In this document: in pieces, positions 37,658 to 46,386 of the stretch
Position numbering within the stretch: the stretch's first letter is position 1
Layout: each line of letters opens with the position of its first letter
Assembly (NCBI GenBank): GCA_016742275.1
Contig: JACVCD010000004.1
Coordinates: 1 to 64,000 of the forward strand
Length of the DNA: 64,000 nucleotides
Reading direction: 5' to 3'
DNA from: Gemmatimonadaceae bacterium
GTDB taxonomy: Bacteria; Gemmatimonadota; Gemmatimonadetes; Gemmatimonadales; Gemmatimonadaceae
Made by a program: the position numbers and the translations under genes
The notes under the pieces: generated by a model
Databases searched by the model: none
The model's input: only the letters and a program-made list of their open reading frames with translations
What the model was told of the DNA's origin: nothing

Positions 37658-38194
37658 ATGCCAACAAACAGGAGGTCCTCAACGAGACAATGGCGACGCG
37701 CATTATTGATCGTCGATGTCATACCGAAATTTCTGACACCGGTCACTCATCGCGTGATTCCCCACATCGCGTCTCTCATCGCCAAGGGACGTTATGGGGT
37801 CTACGTACTTGCGGAATACAGTGATCGGGGACCCGCAGGACGTGCCGTACCGCCGACGAGATGGCAGCGGACCTACGGGGATTTGCATCACAGCGAATTT
37901 ACGGTAACGCAGATTGCCGACGCGCTGCGCAACCGTCCTGTAGTCCGCGTGGTCAAGTCTACCCGCTCTCTCTTTGGCACCGACGAACGGCTTACACGCC
38001 TTCTCAGACGCCGCGGGATTCGTGAAATCCATATTGTCGGTATTGAAACTCACGACTGTGTGATGGCTACTGCATTGGACGCATTCGATCGTGATTTTAT
38101 TACCTGTGTGCTGTCGAAAGGCTGCGCATCCAAATCCCCGCGGCTGCACCGCGCCGCCTGCACCATTCTTCGGAAGGTCTTGCTGCTTCGATAG
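37658..38194 (+). CDS. Isochorismatase-like cysteine hydrolase
   Basis: The catalytic triad is visible: Asp20 in LLIVDVIPKF, Lys near residue 100 (VVKSTRSLFG) and Cys near residue 134 in VGIETHDCVMATALDAF. This is the cysteine hydrolase (isochorismatase/nicotinamidase-like) fold of about 180 aa. The substrate is unknown. It follows the DUF421 gene by 15 bp and is probably transcribed with it. Confidence 0.9.
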   Translation: MPTNRRSSTRQWRRALLIVDVIPKFLTPVTHRVIPHIASLIAKGRYGVYVLAEYSDRGPAGRAVPPTRWQRTYGDLHHSEFTVTQIADALRNRPVVRVVKSTRSLFGTDERLTRLLRRRGIREIHIVGIETHDCVMATALDAFDRDFITCVLSKGCASKSPRLHRAACTILRKVLLLR

Positions 38195-38202
38195 TGCAAT
38201 CA

Positions 38203-38217
38203 TGGCACGCCCCGTGC
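38203..38217 (+). promoter_or_regulatory. Candidate sigma-54 promoter upstream of SDR gene
   Basis: TGGCACGCCCCGTGC matches -24 exactly; the -12 element reads GTGC instead of TTGC, with correct GG-to-GC spacing. The leader to the ATG at 38253 would be about 24 bases. It is weaker than the matches at 37060, 40277 and 46320. Confidence 0.45.
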
Positions 38218-38252
38218 GCTGGGATTCCACAACCCATACGCGGAGCTCATCG

Positions 38253-39119
38253 ATGATCAACGAACCCGTCCCACCGTTTCCTCCTCAGCATCAGAAGCGT
38301 CCCGGCATCGAAGCGCGCATGTCGCCGCAGCCCAACTTCGAGGGCGCGGAATATCGACCGGCAGACAAGCTCAAAGGCAAGGTCGCGCTCATCAGCGGCG
38401 GCGATTCCGGAATCGGACGATCCACGGCGGTACTGTTCGCTCGCGAAGGCGCCAAGGTTGTCATTCTGCACCTCGCCGAAGAACAAGTGGATGCCGACAC
38501 GACGTTGCAGCATATCCATGAGATCGGTCAGGAGGCCCTGGCGCTCGTGTGCGATGTTCGGGATCCCGATGCCTGTCGCACGGCAGTTGAAGAAGTGGTG
38601 CGCACATTGGGTAGCCTCGACATCCTGGTAAACAATGCGGCCTGGCAACAGCGTCAGTCTTCTCTGGCCGATCTCACCGACAAGCAGCTCGAGCGTACAT
38701 TCGCCACGAATGTTTTGGGAATGTTCTACCTGAGTCGGGCCGCGCTCGAACACATTCCCAAGGGCGGCTGCATCATCAACACCGGGTCCATCACCGGACT
38801 CGAAGGCAGCGAAGATCTGCTCGACTACTCGGCCACCAAGGGCGCCATTCATGCGTTCACGAAATCACTCGCACGCAATCTCGTCGACAAGGGAATTCGC
38901 GTAAACTGCGTATCGCCTGGTCCGGTATGGACTCCGCTCAATGTGGCCGATAAGCCGGCCAAGGAAGCGGGGCGCCACGGGATGGATACACCCTATGGTC
39001 GCCCCGCCCAGCCCGAGGAAATCGCCCCGGCATTTGTATTTTTCGCCTCCAATGCTGATTCCAGCTATATCACCGGCGAAGTGCTCACTCTATTAGGGGG
39101 CAATGTCACCGCTGCGTAG
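38253..39119 (+). CDS. SDR-family oxidoreductase (YghA-like)
   Basis: The ATG at 38253 gives 288 aa with the N-terminal extension typical of this subgroup (PPFPPQHQKRPGIEARM). The cofactor motif GGDSGIGRST (about 51-60), NNAAWQQ, and active site with YSATKGAIHAFTKSL carry the Ser-Tyr-Lys features. The C-terminal YITGEVLTLLGG is characteristic. It is an NADP(H)-type dehydrogenase of unknown substrate, often part of general-stress regulons. Only 1 bp separates its stop from the convergent BON gene. Confidence 0.92.
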   Translation: MINEPVPPFPPQHQKRPGIEARMSPQPNFEGAEYRPADKLKGKVALISGGDSGIGRSTAVLFAREGAKVVILHLAEEQVDADTTLQHIHEIGQEALALVCDVRDPDACRTAVEEVVRTLGSLDILVNNAAWQQRQSSLADLTDKQLERTFATNVLGMFYLSRAALEHIPKGGCIINTGSITGLEGSEDLLDYSATKGAIHAFTKSLARNLVDKGIRVNCVSPGPVWTPLNVADKPAKEAGRHGMDTPYGRPAQPEEIAPAFVFFASNADSSYITGEVLTLLGGNVTAA

Positions 39120-39120
39120 T

Positions 39121-40215
39121 TCAGGACGTCATCGGTGTCGACTTCCGCCCCTGCTGCTTGGAATCCGCCGACTCGTTGTTCGAGCGACGATCGGAATCAC
39201 GAGCACCGTCGGCACGCTGCACGCGAATCTGATTCTGCACTTCACGCACGCCGGAGATTTCGTCCGCGATATCTTCGGCGAGGCGTTTCATCTGCCGATC
39301 ACTGGTCGTGCCGGTCAGAGTAACTTCGCCGTCCTTCACCTTCACTTCGATTTCACTGGCGTCCAGACTCCAGTGGCGCTCGAGCTGCTCACTGAGCTCC
39401 TCCTGAATGCGCTCATCCGAACGCTTCCAGCCCTTCGGACCACGGCCACTGTAGTTCTGCGATTCGGATGACGACGAGCCACTCGAGTAGCCATTCGAAT
39501 AGCCGTTGCCTTCACGCTGCCGGCTGCGAAGACTGCCGAATCCGTCTTCCATGAATTCCGATCCGTAATTTCCTGAATCGCGACGGGATTGCTGATTGTA
39601 GAAATCCTGCGAACGCGAGCGGTTCTCACGGCTGCGCATATAGGCTCCTCCGCCGTAGTTGTCGCCCTGCGTGTCGCCGTAGTACTGATTGTCCTGCATG
39701 CCACGCCACGGCCCGTTGGTCGGGGCTACGGTGCGTCCACCATACGACGGGTATCCTGGTGAATTCGACTGGCGATGCATGGGCGAGCCGAAGTTGTCAG
39801 CGTAGTTCTGACCATAGTTCTGGCTGTAATTCTGACCATACTGCGAATCGTATCCGCCAAACCCACCACCATCCGCCTGACCGTACGCATCATTGCGCTG
39901 GTCATATCGCTGCGAATAGTTGGTGGGATTGCGATCGTACGGCTCCCAATCAGAGCGACCGCGCTGACGATCACGGTTCTCGAAGCGCCCACGATCACGC
40001 TGATATCCATCACCCTGGTACTGATCTTCCGACGATCGATTGCGTTGGCCGTAGGATGAATTTCCATCATCCTGCTGCCATGAACGCTCCCGGCCGATAT
40101 ACACATCATCGTTCTCGCCCTGACGATCGTCTGCGTACTGCGCATGACGGCGCTGCGGTTCAAAACCGCGTGTGGATTCCCGATCCGCCGTGCGCGTGTG
40201 TGATTCGCGTGCCAT
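39121..40215 (-). CDS. BON-domain protein with long Tyr/Gln/Gly/Arg-rich region
   Basis: The ATG at 40215 is preferred to 40251, because GGGAG precedes it at a usable distance and it lies downstream of the sigma-54 promoter start. About 270 residues are low complexity, rich in Arg, Tyr, Gln, Asn, Gly and Asp (YGQNYSQNYGQNYADNFG). A BON domain follows (about 273-336: RIQEELSEQLERHWSLDAS, VTLTGTTSDRQMKRLAEDIA). BON domains bind membranes or lipids in envelope stress proteins. No signal peptide is present, and the disordered N-terminus could promote phase separation; that is inference. Confidence 0.9.
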   Translation of the reverse strand: MARESHTRTADRESTRGFEPQRRHAQYADDRQGENDDVYIGRERSWQQDDGNSSYGQRNRSSEDQYQGDGYQRDRGRFENRDRQRGRSDWEPYDRNPTNYSQRYDQRNDAYGQADGGGFGGYDSQYGQNYSQNYGQNYADNFGSPMHRQSNSPGYPSYGGRTVAPTNGPWRGMQDNQYYGDTQGDNYGGGAYMRSRENRSRSQDFYNQQSRRDSGNYGSEFMEDGFGSLRSRQREGNGYSNGYSSGSSSSESQNYSGRGPKGWKRSDERIQEELSEQLERHWSLDASEIEVKVKDGEVTLTGTTSDRQMKRLAEDIADEISGVREVQNQIRVQRADGARDSDRRSNNESADSKQQGRKSTPMTS

Positions 40216-40276
40216 ATGTCCGCTCCCGAAATGAGATGTGGCTGCTGCCATGATGAGCAGCGCGCAAACCTATTTC

Positions 40277-40291
40277 GCAATCACCGTGCCG
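40277..40291 (-). promoter_or_regulatory. Sigma-54 promoter upstream of BON gene
   Basis: Read on the minus strand, CGGCACGGTGATTGC has GGCAC at -24 and TTGC at -12 with correct spacing. Transcription would start near 40265, leaving about 50 bases to the ATG at 40215. Confidence 0.75.
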
Positions 40292-40451
40292 CGCGGTCGA
40301 ATGTCATGTAACTCACTTCACATTGCCATCACAGTGTATGCCCATCACCACATTGCAGAGTTCGCGTGTGACACATCACCGGTACTTCTCAACCTCCGTC
40401 TACACCGCGCAGTCCTTTGGCTGCAAAGAAGTGCATACGGAGGTTGCACCG

Positions 40452-40478
40452 GCAGTCCGAACCGTAAGTTCGGACTGC
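40452..40478. terminator. Hairpin after the sigma-54 activator gene
   Basis: Arms GCAGTCCGAAC (40452-40462) and GTTCGGACTGC (40468-40478) are perfectly complementary over 11 bp with a 5-nt loop, just past the stop of the activator gene at 40485. No T-run is evident. Confidence 0.6.
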
Positions 40479-40484
40479 ATGAGA

Positions 40485-42020
40485 CTATTCCTGCACTTGT
40501 TCGCCCAATCCGCCAGCGCGGATATTCCGTCGTGTCATCAGCTTTTGCAGACTCTGCCGATGCACACCGATAGTCTTGGCAGTTTGAGCCACGTTGCCAC
40601 CGTGTAGCCGCAACGCTTCTGTCAGATATGCGCGATCAAAATCGCTCAGGATAAGTTCGCGTGCTTCCATGAATGGAAGGTCTCCTGAATAGGTCGTGGA
40701 GCTTGGAACAGGACCCGGAAGCACGACGTCCAACGAACCCTCGGCAGGATGCTCCAACGTTTCCAAAAGATAGACAGGAAGATCCTCCAGAACGATCTCG
40801 TCGTTCTCACTGAGTACGAGCGCTCCCTCCATGCAGTTGCGAAGCTCGCGAATGTTTCCGGGCCACGAATACCAAAGCAAGGCTTCGGTGACTTCGCGAC
40901 TCAAAGCCTTGGGAGGTAAGCCGTGACGTTCAGCGAAGTGTCGGAGGAATCGCGTTGCGAGGAGTAGAACATCGGCGGAACGCTCTCTCAGCGCCGGGAG
41001 TGAGAGTCCGATGACCTTGAGCCGGTACAGCAGGTCCTCACGAAAACCGCCATGCGCCACCATGTGCTCAAGATTCCGATGCGTTGCCGCGATCACGCGT
41101 ACATCGACCGCCGTTGGGCGAGTTCCTCCAACACGCATTACTTCTCGGCTCTCGAGTGCACGCAACACCTTGGCCTGCGCTGACGGATCCAGGTCGCCGA
41201 TTTCATCGAGGAATAGAGTTCCTCCATTGGCGGCTTCGAAGAGTCCCATCTTGTCTCGAACGGCACCAGTAAATGCACCGCGCGTACTGCCGAACAGCTC
41301 CGACTCGATCAACTCGGAAGGGATGGCAGAACAATTGAGCGCGACAAACGGACGATTGCGGCGCCTGCTCTCTTCGTGCAATGCACGCGCAACCAACTCT
41401 TTGCCAGTTCCACTCTCACCGGTAACAAGCACCGTTGCATCGGTTGGTGCAACACGACGGACCCGGCGAAAGACTTCGCGCATATTCGGGGTAGCGGCAA
41501 ACATGCCGTGGAACTCATGCGCCGGCGAAAGACGAGTAGACAGCTCCCATCGTGTTTCTGCAGCCCGAAGCAACCGATCGAGATCGTCGCCGAGAATCGG
41601 CAATGTCAGAAGCGCATCCCCAGTCACGTACTGATCATCATCCTGCGGTATGTCTGCATCCACGTCGTCAAGAAGTGCCACCGGCAGTTGCGGCTGCGCC
41701 CTGCGCACCGAATGCAACATGGACATTCCGAAGGGATCGAGCATACGCCGATCGCATATCAACAGGTCGACAGCGGCAGGCCCAATAAGTGTATCGAGGC
41801 GTGAGAGCTGCTCGGCATGCACGACTTCGCGCTTCAGTACTTCAAATCCTGCTTTCAGTAGATCGTGCACAGCGGAACACGCGGTGACGACCAAGACACG
41901 AGCGACCGAACGAGGCTCACTCGACGCAGCAGCATCCGCACGAATTGAAAGGTCGTTTGTACCGCCAAAGAATACTCCGTCGGGTGCGATGGTCGCGCCG
42001 CCTGCATGTACCTGTAGCAT
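40485..42020 (-). CDS. NtrC-type sigma-54-dependent activator with degenerate receiver
   Basis: The ATG at 42020 has AAGGAG eight bases upstream; a GTG at 42047 is an alternative. The N-terminal receiver-like domain (about 35-155) keeps an Asp (LLICDRR, D90) but lacks the usual acidic pair (VVTAC instead) and the conserved Lys, so it may not be phosphorylated normally. The AAA+ domain has Walker A GESGTGKE (201-208), the sigma-54 contact loop GAFTGA (248-253) and Walker B GGTLFLDEIG (266-275). A Fis-type helix-turn-helix ends the protein (NVAQTAKTIGVHRQSLQKLM). It should activate sigma-54 promoters. Confidence 0.95.
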   Translation of the reverse strand: MLQVHAGGATIAPDGVFFGGTNDLSIRADAAASSEPRSVARVLVVTACSAVHDLLKAGFEVLKREVVHAEQLSRLDTLIGPAAVDLLICDRRMLDPFGMSMLHSVRRAQPQLPVALLDDVDADIPQDDDQYVTGDALLTLPILGDDLDRLLRAAETRWELSTRLSPAHEFHGMFAATPNMREVFRRVRRVAPTDATVLVTGESGTGKELVARALHEESRRRNRPFVALNCSAIPSELIESELFGSTRGAFTGAVRDKMGLFEAANGGTLFLDEIGDLDPSAQAKVLRALESREVMRVGGTRPTAVDVRVIAATHRNLEHMVAHGGFREDLLYRLKVIGLSLPALRERSADVLLLATRFLRHFAERHGLPPKALSREVTEALLWYSWPGNIRELRNCMEGALVLSENDEIVLEDLPVYLLETLEHPAEGSLDVVLPGPVPSSTTYSGDLPFMEARELILSDFDRAYLTEALRLHGGNVAQTAKTIGVHRQSLQKLMTRRNIRAGGLGEQVQE

Positions 42021-42059
42021 GCACGTATCTCCTTCAGTTGTCGCCACTGCATCGCGGCG

Positions 42060-42142
42060 ACTCCCGGCTGCTTGTAGGTGATTGCATTTCCTTTTCGAAG
42101 ATTAATTGTATCACACTTTTATGATTTTTTCCGTGATGCATA
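42060..42142 (-). promoter_or_regulatory. AT-rich upstream region of the activator gene
   Basis: This segment is much more AT-rich than its surroundings. On the minus strand it contains TGTGATACAATTAATC, where TGATACAAT resembles an extended -10 element. No convincing -35 was seen. It is the likely promoter region for the sigma-54 activator gene. Confidence 0.35.
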
Positions 42143-44398
42143 TCATGAAGCCTGGTCATCGGAATTAGTTGTTGCACGCATCAAATCAGTTTTTACAACA
42201 ACTATCGAACGCGCTACGGCATTCAACAGCGATGCCGAAGTAAATGGCTTCTCGAGGAATCGATAACGCGCAATATCCGATTCATCGATGACTTCCGTAT
42301 CGGAGTAGCCGGACATCAGAAGAATGGGCATGTTCGGCCAACCGAGTCCTACCCGTTTGGCGAACTCCACGCCATTCATGCCAGGCATCATGACATCGGT
42401 CAGCACGAGCTGGATGTCATGCTCGCCATCGGCCAACTGGAGCAGCGCATCATCGGCAGTCTTGGCCACTACAACTTTGTAACCCTGGCGCGTGAGAAGT
42501 CGATGCGTCACGTCGCGCGTTCCTGGGTCATCCTCAACGAGCAATACGGTGGCATTTCCGCGTGGCAACTCACTGCGCGAGCGACCACGCTCGAGTGGTG
42601 TGACCTCTCCATCTACCGCCGGCAGATAGAGCTTGAATGTTGTTCCCTTGCCGGGTTCGCTATACACCCACACACGGCCACCAAGCTGTGTGATGATGCC
42701 ATGCACCGACGCGAGGCCGAGTCCGGTTCCCTTGCCTATGGGCTTGGTCGTGAAAAACGGCTCGAATATCCGGGTCGCAGTTTCCCGGTCCATTCCGATA
42801 CCGGAATCCTTCACCACAAGACATACATGGTGCTGCGCTACATCCTCGACATCTGGTTCCACATTGTCGAGTTCGGCCATCATCGTGCGAATCGTCAGCT
42901 TGCCACCGTTCGGCATCGCATCAGATGCATTAACCGCCAGGTTGAGCAGGACTTGTTCGATCTGTACCGGATCCGCCATCACCGCGCTGATGGATGAATC
43001 CAATTCGAGAGCAATCGACACGCGTGACGGAAGCAAACGTTCGAGCATGGTCGACGCCCCGCGCACACTTTCATTGATATCCAGTCGAACGGGCTGAAGT
43101 ATCTGGCGACGACTGAACGCCAGCAATTGACGCGTGAGACCGGCCGCACGATTGGCAGCTTTGAGGATCTGATCAAGATCCCGCGCATTATCACTTCCTG
43201 GCTCAAGATCACTTTGGATGATCTCCCCAAAGTTGGTGATTACCGTCAGCACATTGTTAAAATCGTGTGCGATACCACCCGCCAGTCGACCGACGGCTTC
43301 GAGCTTCTGCGACTGCTGCAACTGCGCTTCGAGCTGCTGCTGGACCTGTGCGCGTTCCGACATCAACCGGAAGGCGTCCTCCAGACGTTCGATTTCGTCG
43401 CGACTGTCAGGCTCGGCAGCCGATCTCACACCGATTGGTGAATGGCTGAGTGCCATCTGATCCACATTGGCCGTCAGCCGCATTACGCGACCACTGATGC
43501 GTCGACTGAATAGCCAGGCAAGCGTGGCGCCAAGGATCGCCACGAGAAGCATTACCGGGGTCATGCGCCACAGGAACGAGTTGACCGGCTCCAGAACCTG
43601 CTCTTCGGACAGCTGCAGCCAGATGACCCATGGAGTACCACGAATGGGGCTCGCAACACCGATGCCGGAACCGCGCGGGGACTCATCAAAGCTGAAGACC
43701 GAATCCGTCGCCACAATTGTGGGAGGTCCGTCCACGACGTTTTCGAGATCGCTCCAGACGCCCGCGTCCGGTTGACCGAACAGCATCGTGCTGGTCCCGA
43801 TCAACTTCCGTACAGCCTCCGCGCCACGCCCGCGAATGGCACGGGTCTGCACCAGGTATCCAACAAGACTCTCGCCTTCCGGTCGCGCATGCACCGGAAT
43901 GACGTATTCGACTTGTGCCTGCTGATTGATTGCGAGCACCGGACTGAACGTGGCTTGCATTGGAGACAGCTCGCCTCGCCGATGTGCGCCTTCAACCCAA
44001 CTGGGCGCCAACGGTGCGTTGTGCAAACTGAGCGTGTGACGAACCACACCGGAGGTATCGACCAGTCGTATACGCAGCAGTGACGAGTCGGTGTTCCGCG
44101 TGATTGCGGTGCGCAGTGTTTGTGCCACACGTGCCGAGTCTTCGCTGCCCGTCAGCGCATGCCGTACGTCGTCCAGCGCGGCCAGTCGCATGAGCTCGCT
44201 GCGCGCGGCAGGCACACCATCGCGGATGAGTCCTGCCAGCAATGCGGCGCTGGAGGCCAGACGCGCTCCGCTCGTTTCTCGAAGCAGACTGCCGAACGCC
44301 CGATGTGCCGACCACATGAAGACGGCGCCAATCAGGAGTACGATTCCGGTCATCAGTGCCGGGAACTTCATGTCGAGCGAAAGCCAGCGACGTCGCAT
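42143..44398 (-). CDS. Hybrid sensor histidine kinase with C-terminal receiver
   Basis: GAGGAG precedes the ATG at 44398, so 44413 is less likely. The 751-aa order is: TM1 (about 12-32), a periplasmic sensor of about 240 residues, TM2 (about 280-300), HAMP, HisKA with GRLAGGIAHDFNNVLTV (His near 377), HATPase with LLNLAVNASDAMPNGG, VVKDSGIGMD and GKGTGLGLASVHG, then a receiver (LLVEDDPGTRD, phosphoacceptor LVLTDVMMPGMNG, EKPFT). All catalytic elements are present. It lies next to, and is co-directional with, the sigma-54 activator gene, though the activator is downstream with about 120 bp between. It is a candidate sensor for that regulator. Confidence 0.94.
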   Translation of the reverse strand: MRRRWLSLDMKFPALMTGIVLLIGAVFMWSAHRAFGSLLRETSGARLASSAALLAGLIRDGVPAARSELMRLAALDDVRHALTGSEDSARVAQTLRTAITRNTDSSLLRIRLVDTSGVVRHTLSLHNAPLAPSWVEGAHRRGELSPMQATFSPVLAINQQAQVEYVIPVHARPEGESLVGYLVQTRAIRGRGAEAVRKLIGTSTMLFGQPDAGVWSDLENVVDGPPTIVATDSVFSFDESPRGSGIGVASPIRGTPWVIWLQLSEEQVLEPVNSFLWRMTPVMLLVAILGATLAWLFSRRISGRVMRLTANVDQMALSHSPIGVRSAAEPDSRDEIERLEDAFRLMSERAQVQQQLEAQLQQSQKLEAVGRLAGGIAHDFNNVLTVITNFGEIIQSDLEPGSDNARDLDQILKAANRAAGLTRQLLAFSRRQILQPVRLDINESVRGASTMLERLLPSRVSIALELDSSISAVMADPVQIEQVLLNLAVNASDAMPNGGKLTIRTMMAELDNVEPDVEDVAQHHVCLVVKDSGIGMDRETATRIFEPFFTTKPIGKGTGLGLASVHGIITQLGGRVWVYSEPGKGTTFKLYLPAVDGEVTPLERGRSRSELPRGNATVLLVEDDPGTRDVTHRLLTRQGYKVVVAKTADDALLQLADGEHDIQLVLTDVMMPGMNGVEFAKRVGLGWPNMPILLMSGYSDTEVIDESDIARYRFLEKPFTSASLLNAVARSIVVVKTDLMRATTNSDDQAS

Positions 44399-44678
44399 AC
44401 TCTCCTCAAACATGCGTAAGACAACGCATCACAGAGGCAAATTCTCGCATGGACGCGAGCAACTCACGTGTCAGCACACTTCAATCGTATCGCCTCAAAA
44501 GGCGACGATCACATGCACTAATACTGTAGTTCCTACGCGTGGAAGCAAGTCTTTGCTGTGTGACAAATGTTGAAATCTTCCATTCACATTTCATGGATGG
44601 TGTGCGATTTCGACTTGATGCACCCGCGATTTGCGGTAGCTTCGGCCTGCCCTTCACCACCTTCCTCCCGAGCCCACC

Positions 44679-45569
44679 ATGGAACAGAAGACGGCGCACG
44701 ACTTTGATCAGGACCTTCTCATTCTGTTCGATGCCTACGTCCATGGCGGGATCGACCGCCGGACATTTCTTGATCGCGCCAGCAAGTACGCCGTAGGTGG
44801 TGTGACCGCGGTCATGTTGCTTGAGCAATTGAGCCCCAAGTTTCTCGAGGCGCAGACGGTCGCCCACGAGGATGCGAGAATTGTCCAGGAGTATGTCGAA
44901 TACCCATCGCCGAACGGGTATGGGACAATGCGTGGCTATCTCGCCAAGCCGGCGGGAAGCTCCACACGTGCGCCCGGCGTGCTGGTCATTCACGAGAATC
45001 GCGGACTCAACCCGCACATCGAGGACATTGCTCGTCGATTGGCGGTGGACGGATTCGTGGCCTTCGCGCCTGATGCCTTGTTCCCGCTCGGCGGGTATCC
45101 CGGTGACGAAGAAAAGGCGCGCGAGGTGTTTCCCAAGCTCGATCAAGCCAAGACACGCGAAGACTTCGTAGCTGCAGCGGGCTTTCTCAGGGCACGTCCT
45201 GAGTGCACGGGAAAGATTGGCGCCGTCGGATTCTGCTACGGTGGCGGTATGGTGAATTTTCTCGCGACGCGTATCGGCAAGGATCTCTCGGCTGGCGTGG
45301 CGTACTATGGGTCATCACCCAACACTGCGGACGTCGCCAAGATCTCGTCGCCTCTCATGATTCAGTCGGCCGAGAACGATCCGCGCATCAATGCCAGCTG
45401 GCCCGAATTCGAAACGGCGCTCAAGGCCGCCGGCGTGAAATACGAGCGGCATTTGTATCCCGGTACGCAGCACGGTTTCAACAACAACACAACACCGCGA
45501 TTTGATGCTGCTGCTGCCAAGTTGTCGTGGGATCGGACGGTGGCGTTCTTCCGGCAGAACGTGAGATAG
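44679..45569 (+). CDS. Dienelactone hydrolase-family protein
   Basis: An alpha/beta-hydrolase with the family's catalytic Cys in GFCYGGGMV (about residues 184-192), Asp in QSAENDPRINA (about 235) and His in GTQHGFNN (about 265). The N-terminal 60 residues carry IDRRTFLDRASKYAVGGVTA, which looks like a twin-arginine export signal preceded by an unusually long leader, a pattern common in this subfamily. It acts on ester or lactone substrates, identity unknown. A large nested palindrome follows the gene. Confidence 0.92.
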   Translation: MEQKTAHDFDQDLLILFDAYVHGGIDRRTFLDRASKYAVGGVTAVMLLEQLSPKFLEAQTVAHEDARIVQEYVEYPSPNGYGTMRGYLAKPAGSSTRAPGVLVIHENRGLNPHIEDIARRLAVDGFVAFAPDALFPLGGYPGDEEKAREVFPKLDQAKTREDFVAAAGFLRARPECTGKIGAVGFCYGGGMVNFLATRIGKDLSAGVAYYGSSPNTADVAKISSPLMIQSAENDPRINASWPEFETALKAAGVKYERHLYPGTQHGFNNNTTPRFDAAAAKLSWDRTVAFFRQNVR

Positions 45570-45591
45570 TGCGGATTCCGTCGGTTGGTTT

Positions 45592-45688
45592 GAACGGCGC
45601 ACGCAGAGACACAGAGTGAAAAAAGAGCTGCAGAGAGAATGATCTCTGCGGCTCTTTGCTTTTCTTTGCGCCTCTGTGTGCGCTGTTC
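45592..45688. terminator. Nested two-stem palindrome between convergent genes
   Basis: The outer arms 45592-45608 and 45672-45688 pair over 17 bp with two G.T wobbles. The inner arms 45622-45636 and 45643-45657 pair over 15 bp with one wobble around a 6-nt loop. It lies between the dienelactone hydrolase gene and the convergent DinB-like gene, so it may act as a bidirectional terminator. Its CTCTGTGTGCGC-type sequence and size also resemble dispersed palindromic repeats. Confidence 0.6.
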
Positions 45689-45718
45689 AAAGGCACCTGC
45701 AGAATCACATCTCTAGAA

Positions 45719-46222
45719 TCACGCCTTCGGCTGCGCGTCCATACCACGCCACAGATTGGATGTGGTCAATTCCGAACGACCACACAGCTTGAGATAGCAG
45801 AACAGCTGCGTGCGATAGGCCGCATAGTTGGCCAGCACCAGGCTCACAAAATGCGCACCACGCGTAGCCGGCGGTCCGAACAACTGAATCACGCCACGCA
45901 GCTCGTCGTCCGTCATGGCACCAACATGCTCAGCGAACCACGCCGGATGCGTGGCAAGCTTCGCATCGAGACCCGCAAGATCTGCGGCGTCGACTTCCGC
46001 CTGCGCTGCGCCCCATGCCGCACCGTCGAACGCGCCAGCCTTGATGGCCTGGGTCAGTACCGGACCCTGCAGTACGAGATAGCGAATGAGCTCAATAGTG
46101 CTGCGCTGCTTCTCCGTGGGACGGAAGTCCACCGAGGCAGGGTCAATCTTCGTGATCAGGTGGCGCAGCACATTGACTTCGTGCGTGAGGAGGCCGACCA
46201 GTTCGTCCTTGCTGAGAACCAT
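45719..46222 (-). CDS. DinB-like four-helix protein
   Basis: The ATG at 46222 gives 167 aa; the open frame upstream is not protein-like. Helical segments MVLSKDELVGLLTHEVNVLRH, TIELIRYLVLQGPVL and HFVSLVLANYAAYRTQLFCYLK fit the DinB/YfiT-like four-helix bundle. Conserved metal-binding His are partly present (HEVN, HFVS). Such proteins are often metal-dependent thiol-transferases, but no activity can be assigned here. It is divergent from the 46.4 kb operon. Confidence 0.78.
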   Translation of the reverse strand: MVLSKDELVGLLTHEVNVLRHLITKIDPASVDFRPTEKQRSTIELIRYLVLQGPVLTQAIKAGAFDGAAWGAAQAEVDAADLAGLDAKLATHPAWFAEHVGAMTDDELRGVIQLFGPPATRGAHFVSLVLANYAAYRTQLFCYLKLCGRSELTTSNLWRGMDAQPKA

Positions 46223-46319
46223 GAGTGCGGAAGATGGAGGGTGGTGCAACAAAACCTTGCTGCAAATTCGCCGTCCACGGCTCAGTACGCCAGCGTTCGC
46301 CTCAAATGAAACAGAAATG

Positions 46320-46334
46320 CGGCACAACCCTTGC
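46320..46334 (+). promoter_or_regulatory. Sigma-54 promoter of the DUF892/UGM operon
   Basis: CGGCACAACCCTTGC has GGCAC at -24 and TTGC at -12 with canonical spacing. Transcription would start near 46346, about 41 bases before the GTG at 46387. Confidence 0.75.
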
Positions 46335-46386
46335 GCACGAGTGACCACAAGAAGATTGGCGGCAGAATTCGACAGCGAGGACCACT

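Noticed and set aside
44459-44473. TGACACGTGAGTTGC (minus strand) before the hybrid kinase gene
   Set aside because: The strongly conserved GG of -24 is GA, so autoregulation by sigma-54 is possible but not supported.
44538-44555. TGGAAGCAAGTCTTTGC before the dienelactone hydrolase gene
   Set aside because: The GG-to-GC distance is two bases too long for a sigma-54 promoter.
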